A stretch of 64,000 nucleotides of DNA from PSRI01 sp041484195 (lineage in GTDB: Bacteria > Bacteroidota > Bacteroidia > Chitinophagales > Chitinophagaceae). Each line of letters starts with the position of its first letter. Positions within the stretch are counted from its first letter, which is position 1. A program made the position numbers and the translations under genes. The DNA is taken from the NCBI GenBank assembly GCA_041484195.1, contig JBGPHC010000008.1, forward strand, positions 62,001 through 126,000. The letters are read 5' to 3'. A model generated the notes under the pieces. It was not told where the DNA came from and ran no database searches. It saw only the letters and a list, made by a program, of their open reading frames with translations. Positions 8,058-15,543 of the stretch are shown piece after piece.

Positions 8058-8909
8058 ATGAGAGCCCGCATATTCCTCGCAGGCCTGGTCTTGGTCGCCT
8101 GCGGCCTTAGTTTCCTTTTATCTTCCTGTCGCCAGAATGATAAATGGATTGCCTTATTCAATGGAAAAGACTTTGCAGGATGGGATACCTATCTGGGAAC
8201 GGCAACCGATGTTTCCAACATGAATTCCAAAGATGCGCCATTGGGTTTGAACAATGATCCCTACCATGTATTCAGTGTGGTTGAACAGGATCATGAAAAA
8301 GTCATTCGTATTTCGGGCGAGGTATCAGGAGGCATATCCACCCAAAAGGAATTTCAAAACTATCATCTCCGGCTCATGTTCAAATGGGGTGAGCAAATCG
8401 TTCCTTCGAAAAAGGGGAAGAAAATGGATAGCGGCCTCTTGTACCATGCGGTTGGGCCTCACGGCGCTGACTATGGATTCTGGATGCGTTCTCAGGAATT
8501 TCAGATACAGGAAGGGGATTGTGGGGACTATTGGGGAGTGGCTAGCGGAATAGAGGATATCAGGGCCGCCAGAAAATCGGATTCAGAATATGTTTATGAT
8601 CAGAAAGAACAGTTTTATACATTCAGCGCGGCCAATAAAATAGGACGCCATTGCATAAAAGCGGGCAATGCAGAAGAACCTTCAGGTGAATGGAACCAGG
8701 TTGACCTGTATTGCAATGGCGATACGAGCGTGCATCTGGTAAATAATAAACTCATGATGGTATTGTATCATTCCCGACAATTGGACAACAATCAGGAAAC
8801 ACCATTGGTCAGGGGAAAGATCCAAATTCAATCGGAGGGCGCCGAAATTTTTTATAAGCAAATCATGATCCGGCCCATCAGTTCCATTCCAAGGAAATAC
8901 CTTAACTAG
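8058..8909 (+). CDS. DUF1080 (3-keto-disaccharide hydrolase-like) lipoprotein
   Basis: 283 residues. The signal sequence MRARIFLAGLVLVACGLSFL runs into the lipobox LSSC with Cys24, so a lipoprotein is expected. The body opens with 'KWIALFNGKDFAGWDTYLG', the hallmark of the PF06439/DUF1080 jelly-roll domain, and keeps the 'DSGLLYHAVGPHG' and 'MRSQEFQIQEGDCGDYW' segments typical of the family. Members hydrolyse 3-keto-glycosides or bind glycans. It sits divergent to a secreted Gfo/Idh oxidoreductase that could make the 3-keto substrate (inference). Two ATGs occur at 8053 and 8058; only 8058 is in frame. Confidence 0.85.
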   Translation: MRARIFLAGLVLVACGLSFLLSSCRQNDKWIALFNGKDFAGWDTYLGTATDVSNMNSKDAPLGLNNDPYHVFSVVEQDHEKVIRISGEVSGGISTQKEFQNYHLRLMFKWGEQIVPSKKGKKMDSGLLYHAVGPHGADYGFWMRSQEFQIQEGDCGDYWGVASGIEDIRAARKSDSEYVYDQKEQFYTFSAANKIGRHCIKAGNAEEPSGEWNQVDLYCNGDTSVHLVNNKLMMVLYHSRQLDNNQETPLVRGKIQIQSEGAEIFYKQIMIRPISSIPRKYLN

Positions 8910-9011
8910 GACCACCGGGAATGAAATCCATTGGAAAAAGAAATTTCCGTATTGAATGTAACCGCTTTAACTTAATCTACGTCCAGCAAAATTCTTGCAA
9001 AAGTTCTAGTG

Positions 9012-10205
9012 TCATTTTTCAAAATAGCAAACGCTGCCGCCCACCCATTCCTTATCCTTATTGTATCGAACGCCGATCATTTTTCCCTTGCTCAGTCGCG
9101 CCAGGTTTATCGCGGCATGAGGGCGCGCTTCTCCATCAGGCCATAAGTACATCAACCTGATTTCCACTTTGGCCGGAATATCCGGAGTGGGGATCACATC
9201 TGCATATTTCACCTTCCTCTGCAGTATCCAGTTTTGGGGATCATGAATTTTTCCCAGATCACTTGCTGCAATGTCGATCAGCACACCCTGGCCGGCAAAA
9301 GAAAAAAGAGGTTTCAATACATAGTTTTCAAGATCCGGCGGAATCTGTTTCACTTCCTTGAGAAAATATGTTTTGGGCACATTAGGATGATGTATGAATG
9401 GCAGAGTGAATTTGCTGATTCGGTAAAACCAATTGGGATGTGGTATCCACTCCAGGTCCCAGGGTTTAGTCAGATCAATAATATCTCCCAGTGAATCCTT
9501 CTGCGAATGCAGATCGTCAAAAATGACGCGGTTATAAATTCTTTTGACTTCAGTCTTCCTGCCCTTGTTCATATAATATAATTTGTTCCCATCCGCGACA
9601 AGGTCTGTAATGCAAACGGCCTCTATGCCAATATAGTCACGGGTACAATAAAAATCGATCCTTGTTTTTTGTTCATGCGGCTTTATTTCAAGCAGTATTA
9701 CATTCTCAACTGGATGAGTGCCCACGATCATTTGCTTTAGCATTTTTAGATAGGAATCCTTTTCATACCCATGCAGGTAGTGGCTGTAATTGGCGGGTAT
9801 GGTAAAATAATGGCGTAAAAGTTCGGGATAGTAAACCTGGAATGCGAAGAGGGTGGGGAAGCCCTGCATTTCTATCAGTTGGGGTTCCAATTCATTTTCG
9901 GAATTTTCACAAATTCCGAAATCAAAAGCAATCATCTGGCAATGGTCATTTTCTCCGGGCAGGTTTTCCCCTGAGGGTATGGCCCTTTCTGTGAGCGTTT
10001 TGAATCGCTGGTCAGTAATGAGATCAATAATGCTCTCACAGGTGTCAAGCATTTTGCCGGTAAATTCTTTGTCGGCAAAAACCGGTGTTTCCGCGATCCT
10101 GAATTCAATTGCGCCCGGATGCAGACTCTTTAAGTCTTTTAGGAATGCTTCATATTGAGCATTGGTAAATTGCCTGTTGAATGCCTCGCGAAGAGCTGGT
10201 ACCAT
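9012..10205 (-). CDS. ATP-grasp-type amidoligase, possibly circularly permuted
   Basis: 397 residues, soluble. 'FDFGICENSENELEPQLIEM' (about 115-134) resembles the acidic substrate/Mg block that precedes the nucleotide site in circularly permuted ATP-grasp enzymes of the glutathionylspermidine-synthase type. 'ENYVLKPLFSFAGQGVLIDI' (about 292-311) looks like the ATP-grasp Lys strand plus glycine-rich loop. 'EIRLMYLW' and 'AINLARLSKG' near the C-terminus resemble the metal-binding Arg/Asn strand. Predicted to join a carboxylate to an amine at the cost of ATP; substrates unknown. Last gene of the amidoligase operon, 151 bp after the amidotransferase. The ATP-grasp assignment is by motif and context, not by close homology. 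Confidence 0.6.
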   Translation of the reverse strand: MVPALREAFNRQFTNAQYEAFLKDLKSLHPGAIEFRIAETPVFADKEFTGKMLDTCESIIDLITDQRFKTLTERAIPSGENLPGENDHCQMIAFDFGICENSENELEPQLIEMQGFPTLFAFQVYYPELLRHYFTIPANYSHYLHGYEKDSYLKMLKQMIVGTHPVENVILLEIKPHEQKTRIDFYCTRDYIGIEAVCITDLVADGNKLYYMNKGRKTEVKRIYNRVIFDDLHSQKDSLGDIIDLTKPWDLEWIPHPNWFYRISKFTLPFIHHPNVPKTYFLKEVKQIPPDLENYVLKPLFSFAGQGVLIDIAASDLGKIHDPQNWILQRKVKYADVIPTPDIPAKVEIRLMYLWPDGEARPHAAINLARLSKGKMIGVRYNKDKEWVGGSVCYFEK

Positions 10206-10356
10206 GAGATGCGTTTTGAATCTGGAAGTTACAAATTATGTCTAATGACGGCCATCAGCCCGGTCAGTTGATTTTAGGAAATGCCATCAACCGGATTTAT
10301 CGGGGTAGCAAATCTTATGCTGATATTTCAGAAGCAATAAATTGGCAATTCCAAAG

Positions 10357-11208
10357 TTAAAACACCAGTCCGGCTATCTGCAAATGTTCCGAAGCCTGGT
10401 TGAGAAAATTTGGAAGGACATGGGAGTAGGTCCAGGATATCTTGTCGGGGTCATTGAGATGTTTGATCATGGACTGCCATTTTTCTTCTCCGTAATGTTC
10501 AATCACGTATTTCTTCTTGTCTTCTCTTTGTAAATACATGCTCATTCCAACCGCGTCAGCCTCTGGATGAAATTGGGTGCCTACCATGTATTCATTGAAG
10601 CGAATCGCCATGATGGCTCGTTCCAGGGGGATATGCGGCCTTTCTTTTTCGATGCATAGAACCGTGGCTCCCATCTCTTGCAGGGCCTCATTGTGAGGTT
10701 GCGTGATCTGGTAGTCGCGGCTTTCTACAGCATAGAATGGGTTATCCAAGCCTTCAAAAATGGGCTCGTTTTGTATTTCTGGCAAAATATGTATGGGGAA
10801 TACTCCAAATGCGGTGGATTTTCGTTTACTCACTAATGCAAGCTTATATTGTCTGCACACCAATTGAAAGGAATGGCAGATCAGAAAAATATATTTTTTC
10901 ATTAAGTTGGTGGGATCATCATTCCATCTTTCCACTTCCTGCAACCAGTTGAAGAAGCTCTTTTCCCATTCAGATCCTTCGCTATCCAGGGGGCTGCCCG
11001 GCCCTCCGCTGGAAATGTAGACGTCAAATGAAGTATCAGGCAATTCGAATTTTTGTCTCACTTCGAACTCGGTCCACTCCAGGTTGAGATCATGTTTCGC
11101 TTCGTATTGGGTAAGGATGTCCCGGATGCAGCGCATGCCCTGATTGGCTTCTCCTTCATACAGGTCCAGGATAGCTACGCGGATGAGTTTCTTTTCCTTC
11201 AGATTCAT
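10357..11208 (-). CDS. Class I glutamine amidotransferase-like protein
   Basis: 283 residues. The GATase-1 fold is recognisable from 'DVYISSGGPGSPLD' (oxyanion-loop region, 62-75), 'FLICHSFQL' with the probable nucleophile Cys111, and 'VGTQFHPEAD' with His214 and Glu216, completing a Cys-His-Glu triad. The nucleophile elbow lacks the usual G-x-C-x-G, so it is a divergent member. Expected role: release of ammonia from glutamine, or hydrolysis of a gamma-glutamyl bond, for a neighbouring ligase. No synthetase domain is fused, so the partner is presumably encoded nearby. It lies between the ATP-grasp-like and the YbdK-type ligases on the same strand. Confidence 0.8.
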   Translation of the reverse strand: MNLKEKKLIRVAILDLYEGEANQGMRCIRDILTQYEAKHDLNLEWTEFEVRQKFELPDTSFDVYISSGGPGSPLDSEGSEWEKSFFNWLQEVERWNDDPTNLMKKYIFLICHSFQLVCRQYKLALVSKRKSTAFGVFPIHILPEIQNEPIFEGLDNPFYAVESRDYQITQPHNEALQEMGATVLCIEKERPHIPLERAIMAIRFNEYMVGTQFHPEADAVGMSMYLQREDKKKYVIEHYGEEKWQSMIKHLNDPDKISWTYSHVLPNFLNQASEHLQIAGLVF

Positions 11209-11370
11209 CGGGCAAATTTACAGAATTTATACCGTTCGAAGGCCTGATCAAATCCAGTGGCAGTAAGAGGACCGCCAATCATTTTAACGGTAGAATTCTC
11301 CGAAACTTTTTGAACAATTTGATTATTGGCAAATCCGATATTGATTTTTCATCTGTATGCAGGCAAATTC

Positions 11371-12483
11371 TTAAATGCCTGCCAGGAATTGGCTGTTGAT
11401 ATATTCGGCGACAGATCTGAGATTGTTGGTTTGATTAAAGACTTCCAGTTGTCGGTCCGCTCCCGTGCCTTGCTCCATGATTTTCTTGACAAAAGAGAGG
11501 CGATGTCTTGAACCCACATGATCCACAACATCGTCCACAAAATCGAGCAGTTCATAGATCAATACTCGGGTATTCACTTCTTCCTCCTTACCGAAATCGA
11601 TCAGTCTTCCTTCGAGCCCATAGCGGCTGGCGCGCCATTTATTCTCATTCACCAGCGCTCTCGAATATTGGATGAAGTTCAGGTTTTCCATGCGGAGCTT
11701 GTAGAGTTTCACGCAGATGGCTTGAAATAGGGCGGCGATGGCAATGGTTTCATCAACGGTCAGTGGAACGTCGCAAATCCTGAATTCAACGGTGTTGAAA
11801 AAGGGATGCACCCGCAAATCCCACCAGATCTTTTTGGCATTGTCGATACAGTTGGTCTTGATTAGCAGGTTTACGTAATTATCATAGGCCTCAATGCTTT
11901 CAAAATAATCGGGTATGCCTGTCCGTGGGAATTTATCGAATACTTTGGTCCGGAAAGATTTGAAACCGGTGAGGCGGCCTTCCCAGAAAGGCGAATTGGT
12001 GCTCAAGGCGAAAACATGTGGCAGGAAATACCGGGCGGAATTCGCGATATGTATGGCCATTTTCCTTGTCTCCATTCCCACGTGCACATGCAGTCCAAAG
12101 ATGAGGTTGCTACGGGCGGCTTCCTGCATTTCCTTGACGATCTCATGATACCTCGCGTGGTCGGTGATGAGTTGGCTTTCCCAATGACTGAAAGGATGTG
12201 TGCCCGCTGCCCCCATGCCGAAACCCAATTCTCTTGCGATTCCGGCAATCGTGCTCCGGAGCAAAGCCACGTCCTTGAATGCTTCATCAATGTTCTGGCA
12301 AATGTCGGTGCCTACCTCCACCACCGCCTGGTGCATTTCGGCCTTCACTTTATCCTTGATCACTTTCTGGCCTTCCGTCACTATTTTTTGTTCATGACTC
12401 TTCAGTTCCAGAGTATGAGGATCCAACACCATATACTCTTCTTCAATACCCAGCGTAAATTGTTTGTAATTCAATGAGGCCAT
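11371..12483 (-). CDS. YbdK/GCS2-type carboxylate-amine ligase
   Basis: 370 residues, close to E. coli YbdK (372). The N-terminal 'FTLGIEEEYMVLD' (9-21) is the defining COG2170/GCS2 motif, whose glutamates bind Mg/ATP. 'VGTDICQNI' and 'NLIFGLHVHVGM' (about 140-155) are further family blocks. Enzymes of this fold couple a carboxylate, often glutamate, to an amine through an acyl phosphate, as in glutamate-cysteine ligase. Here, with two ATP-grasp-type ligases, an amidotransferase and esterases, it probably makes one amide bond in an unidentified metabolite. The ATG at 12483 fits the family start. Confidence 0.9.
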   Translation of the reverse strand: MASLNYKQFTLGIEEEYMVLDPHTLELKSHEQKIVTEGQKVIKDKVKAEMHQAVVEVGTDICQNIDEAFKDVALLRSTIAGIARELGFGMGAAGTHPFSHWESQLITDHARYHEIVKEMQEAARSNLIFGLHVHVGMETRKMAIHIANSARYFLPHVFALSTNSPFWEGRLTGFKSFRTKVFDKFPRTGIPDYFESIEAYDNYVNLLIKTNCIDNAKKIWWDLRVHPFFNTVEFRICDVPLTVDETIAIAALFQAICVKLYKLRMENLNFIQYSRALVNENKWRASRYGLEGRLIDFGKEEEVNTRVLIYELLDFVDDVVDHVGSRHRLSFVKKIMEQGTGADRQLEVFNQTNNLRSVAEYINSQFLAGI

Positions 12484-12619
12484 ATATAGCGATTATTAAT
12501 CTTCGGGCAAGGCCTGCACCCAATGATTGAAATCCGGGAGCCGGCCAAAAGCCTCGGGCACGAACTTAAATATAAGAAATTGGTGATTCTGATATCGATT
12601 TATGTATCAGTCAGCCCCG

Positions 12620-13573
12620 CTATTTGAGGCCCTGTTTCAAGACGCTTCTTTTGATGTATTCTCCCCAGGTGAGATTATCTACGCCATCCTTGTGTGTCAG
12701 TGCTCTTTCAATGGCATAATTCGCTACCGTTTCAACCACCCATTCAAAATTTTCATCTCCAACGCTTTCGCGGTCTGCATCCGGCGCCGGATTGCAGAAA
12801 TCAATGGCATAGGGTATCCCATCACGTACTGCAAGTTCTACCGTATTGAAATCATAACCCAGGTATTTATTTATGGCGAGAACGATATCTTCCATCAATT
12901 TTTGCCTTTCAGGTGAAGGCTTGAAATCACTGGAGTAGCGTAGGTGATGGGGGTTGCGGGGTTCATAGGGCATGATCCGCACATGTTTCCCTCCAATACA
13001 ATAACAGCGATAATATTCATCAAATTTTATTTCTTCCTGGAGCAGCATCACCAGTTGACCCGTTTCGCCATGTTTCTCAAAAAAATCTTTCATATTGGCA
13101 AGTCGGTACACATGCTTCCATCCACCACCCGCAAAGGGCTTCATATAGGCAGGGAAGCCAACATATTTGAATATGCCTTCCCAATCGAGGGGATAGGCAA
13201 GATTGGAGAATGAATCGTCTGATGTGTCGGGCGGGAGATCGTGGGAGGGGAGGATCACGGTCTTGGGTACCGGCACACCAATCCTGGTGGCCAGAGCATT
13301 ATTAAAAAATTTTTCATCGGCGCTCCACCAAAAGGGATTATTGATTACCGCCGTATCACTGATCGCCGCGTTTTTCAGGAAGGCCCTATAAAATGGCACA
13401 TCCTGTGAAATCCTATCTATGATCACGGCATAGCCGCCGGATTCTCCCTGGATCACCTTATCAATCTTCACTGGTCCGGCTGTAATACCCTCAAGTTTCC
13501 TGCTGTTTATCCTCTCCACCAATGTCTGAGGAAAGGCCCTTTCTTTGCCATGCAGAATTCCTATTTTTTTCAT
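12620..13573 (-). CDS. ATP-grasp ligase (RimK/D-Ala-D-Ala ligase-like)
   Basis: 317 residues beginning MKKIGILHGKERAFP. It shows the expected ATP-grasp series: a pre-ATP domain to about 95, 'PAYMKPFAGGGWKHVYRL' (141-158) with the ATP-binding Lys145 and glycine-rich loop, 'LLQEEI' (177-182), and 'TVELAVRDGIPYAIDFCNPA' (244-263), whose Glu246, Asp258 and Asn261 are the likely Mg ligands. It would activate a carboxylate as acyl phosphate and join it to an amine; the substrate is not inferable. It lies between the esterase and the YbdK-type ligase on the same strand, second gene of the operon. Confidence 0.85.
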   Translation of the reverse strand: MKKIGILHGKERAFPQTLVERINSRKLEGITAGPVKIDKVIQGESGGYAVIIDRISQDVPFYRAFLKNAAISDTAVINNPFWWSADEKFFNNALATRIGVPVPKTVILPSHDLPPDTSDDSFSNLAYPLDWEGIFKYVGFPAYMKPFAGGGWKHVYRLANMKDFFEKHGETGQLVMLLQEEIKFDEYYRCYCIGGKHVRIMPYEPRNPHHLRYSSDFKPSPERQKLMEDIVLAINKYLGYDFNTVELAVRDGIPYAIDFCNPAPDADRESVGDENFEWVVETVANYAIERALTHKDGVDNLTWGEYIKRSVLKQGLK

Positions 13574-13717
13574 TTTGAAAAATTTTCTATTAATAGATGA
13601 ATGCGGAATTTCATCAAATAAGGATCCTGTTTTCTGAGCCTTTGGATTGTAAAGCGAGACATTTTCCTACATGAATACCACCAACGGCCGGGGCTTCCAG
13701 CCTCGCTACCGGGTACC

Positions 13718-14425
13718 TTATTTTATCAGCGACAAATAATGCGGGAACATTTCTTTCCATAAGGGCCAGTCATGTATGGCATTGGGCCTGATGTCCAGCC
13801 AATGTTTGATATTCTTGCTTTCAAGGATATTACTCAGGCGTTCATTCGCCTGTCTGCACGCGTCATGTTCGCCGGCTCCCAGAACGATACCCATATTCCA
13901 AAGCTGCGGATTATTGTCACCGGGAAGGTAATCAACGGGGTTATTGTAATATACATTATCGTCGTAATATCCATCCACGAAACTTGTAATATCGAAGAGC
14001 CCACTCATGCTGAAAGCATAACTGACAATGTCGGCGTGTCTGAAGGCGAAATTGATAGCATGGTATCCTCCGAAACTGGCGCCGGCTGTTGCCACAAAAT
14101 GAGAGCTGCATTCCCTTTGGGCACGTGGCACAATTTCATTCGCGATTAGCCTGTCGTAGCAGGTGTGGTTATAGGCCCTCGAGCCCGGAGAAATTTCTTT
14201 ATTATACCAACTCAGGGCATCCAGGCTATCCGGACAGTATATCTTCACCTTACCCTGGTCAATAAACCATTGAGCAGCGGCAATCATCCCCCGGTCTTTG
14301 TTTTCATAATATTTGCCCTTTGACGTGGGGAAAAGGATTAAGGGCAGTCCCGAGTGGCCAAAAACCAGCATCTCAAATTCCCTGTCAATTGACGGGGAGT
14401 ACCATTTATGATATTCTTCATTCAT
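13718..14425 (-). CDS. Alpha/beta-hydrolase esterase, first gene of amidoligase operon
   Basis: 235 residues, no signal peptide, so cytoplasmic. The nucleophile elbow is 'AGASFGGYH' with Ser117. 'LGAGEHDACR' (Asp188) and 'NAIHDW' (His218) complete a plausible triad. This is the putative-esterase (esterase D/Fes-like) family. Its position directly behind a well-formed promoter and ahead of two ligases suggests it trims, releases or transfers the acyl product of the pathway. The second esterase, on the opposite strand, is a separate, less similar member. Confidence 0.85.
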   Translation of the reverse strand: MNEEYHKWYSPSIDREFEMLVFGHSGLPLILFPTSKGKYYENKDRGMIAAAQWFIDQGKVKIYCPDSLDALSWYNKEISPGSRAYNHTCYDRLIANEIVPRAQRECSSHFVATAGASFGGYHAINFAFRHADIVSYAFSMSGLFDITSFVDGYYDDNVYYNNPVDYLPGDNNPQLWNMGIVLGAGEHDACRQANERLSNILESKNIKHWLDIRPNAIHDWPLWKEMFPHYLSLIK

Positions 14426-14445
14426 GAGCGCCCCAGGGTTATTTT

Positions 14446-14476
14446 CAAATCTATTTATTCCTGATGAAAAAACAAA
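14446..14476 (-). promoter_or_regulatory. Promoter of the amidoligase operon
   Basis: On the minus strand: TTTG (14473-14476), 19-nt spacer, then TAGATTTG (14446-14453), an exact TAnnTTTG. Transcription would start about 14439, just ahead of the esterase ATG at 14425. This is one of the best promoter matches in the window. Confidence 0.65.
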
Positions 14477-14535
14477 TTGATATTTTGATAGTTAAAATGC
14501 GGGTCAGGCGGAAATTCCCATTGACAGTTTTCCAT

Positions 14536-14543
14536 TATATTTG
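14536..14543 (+). promoter_or_regulatory. Promoter -7 element for divergent esterase
   Basis: Exact TATATTTG. A start of transcription near 14550 excludes the ATG at 14464 and favours the ATG at 14581 (or 14551). The -33 element is not well placed. Confidence 0.45.
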
Positions 14544-14580
14544 GCCCAATATGTTTGTCACGAAACCGAGTGGGTTGTTC

Positions 14581-15369
14581 ATGGAAAATGAAAGTTTGAA
14601 ATCATACAACCTCGAACGCCTGGTAAAACTGGATTTTTATCTCCCTGCGAATGTACAATACCCGGGGGAAATAAGTTTGCTGCTCATCAATGACGGTCAA
14701 AATCTGCAAGAATTGGGTTTGGCCGATATGCTTGAGAAAATGTATCGCCAAAAAACCCTGCGACCCTTATTATGCGCAGGCATCCACGCCGGACCCGAAA
14801 GAAAAACCGAATACGGAACCGCCAAGCGCACGGACTATAAGGGCAGGGGAGCAAAAGCCTATCATTATACGAAATTCGTTATGGAGGAATTGATCCCATT
14901 CATCAGTAAGAAATATCATATTCCAGCATTCAGGAATAAGTCATTTGTGGGATTTTCACTGGGAGGGCTTAGCGCATTGGACATTGTTTGGAATCACCAG
15001 GACGAATTTTCCAGCGTAGGTGTTTTCAGCGGTTCACTCTGGTGGAGGACAAAGGGTCTGGATGCAGGCTATATAGAAGAAACGGACCGGATCATGCATG
15101 CGCGTATTCGCGAAGGAGTCTTTCATCCCGGAATGAAATTCTTTTTTGAAACGGGTACCCTGGACGAGGTCATGGACCGGAATAATAATGGCATTATTGA
15201 TTCTATTGACGATACCATCAGCCTGATTGAAGAACTGGAGGAAAAGGGATACCAACGGGGCAGGGATATCATGTATCTGGAATTGACCGACGGGAAACAC
15301 GATATTGCTACCTGGGCCCGTGCCATGCCTGCTTATTTGAAATGGGTACATGGAACGGATAGAGAGTGA
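14581..15369 (+). CDS. Putative esterase (Fes/esterase D-like), divergent from amidoligase operon
   Basis: About 262 residues from the ATG at 14581. The frame is open to an ATG at 14464, but a promoter element at 14536-14543 argues against that longer form. The nucleophile elbow is FVGFSLGGLSAL, preceded by the LLLINDGQN segment typical of the enterochelin-esterase-like family. Near the C-terminus, 'TDGKHDIATW' supplies the likely catalytic His. No signal peptide. It may act on the same metabolite as the operon opposite, since the two start codons lie within 160 bp. It also ends cleanly before the receptor gene's 3' end. Confidence 0.8.
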   Translation: MENESLKSYNLERLVKLDFYLPANVQYPGEISLLLINDGQNLQELGLADMLEKMYRQKTLRPLLCAGIHAGPERKTEYGTAKRTDYKGRGAKAYHYTKFVMEELIPFISKKYHIPAFRNKSFVGFSLGGLSALDIVWNHQDEFSSVGVFSGSLWWRTKGLDAGYIEETDRIMHARIREGVFHPGMKFFFETGTLDEVMDRNNNGIIDSIDDTISLIEELEEKGYQRGRDIMYLELTDGKHDIATWARAMPAYLKWVHGTDRE

Positions 15370-15492
15370 TGAGAGACTTGCAAAATTAGAGACAGGTAAA
15401 ATATTTTTTTCTGCCACGCAAGTCTACACGTGCCGCCAATATTAAAATGTCCCCGCCGTAACTCCCTACGAGCCACCAATAGCCCCGGTTGG

Positions 15493-15522
15493 CAAAAAAG
15501 AAACCCCGCAAATCGCGGGGTT
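15493..15522 (-). terminator. Intrinsic terminator of the Oar-like receptor gene
   Basis: Stem AACCCCGC/GCGGGGTT (15502-15509 with 15515-15522) with a 5-nt loop. On the minus strand it is followed by TCTTTTTT. It lies about 20 bp after the receptor stop codon. Confidence 0.85.
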
Positions 15523-15543
15523 CCATGGACTGAAAGAATGAAG

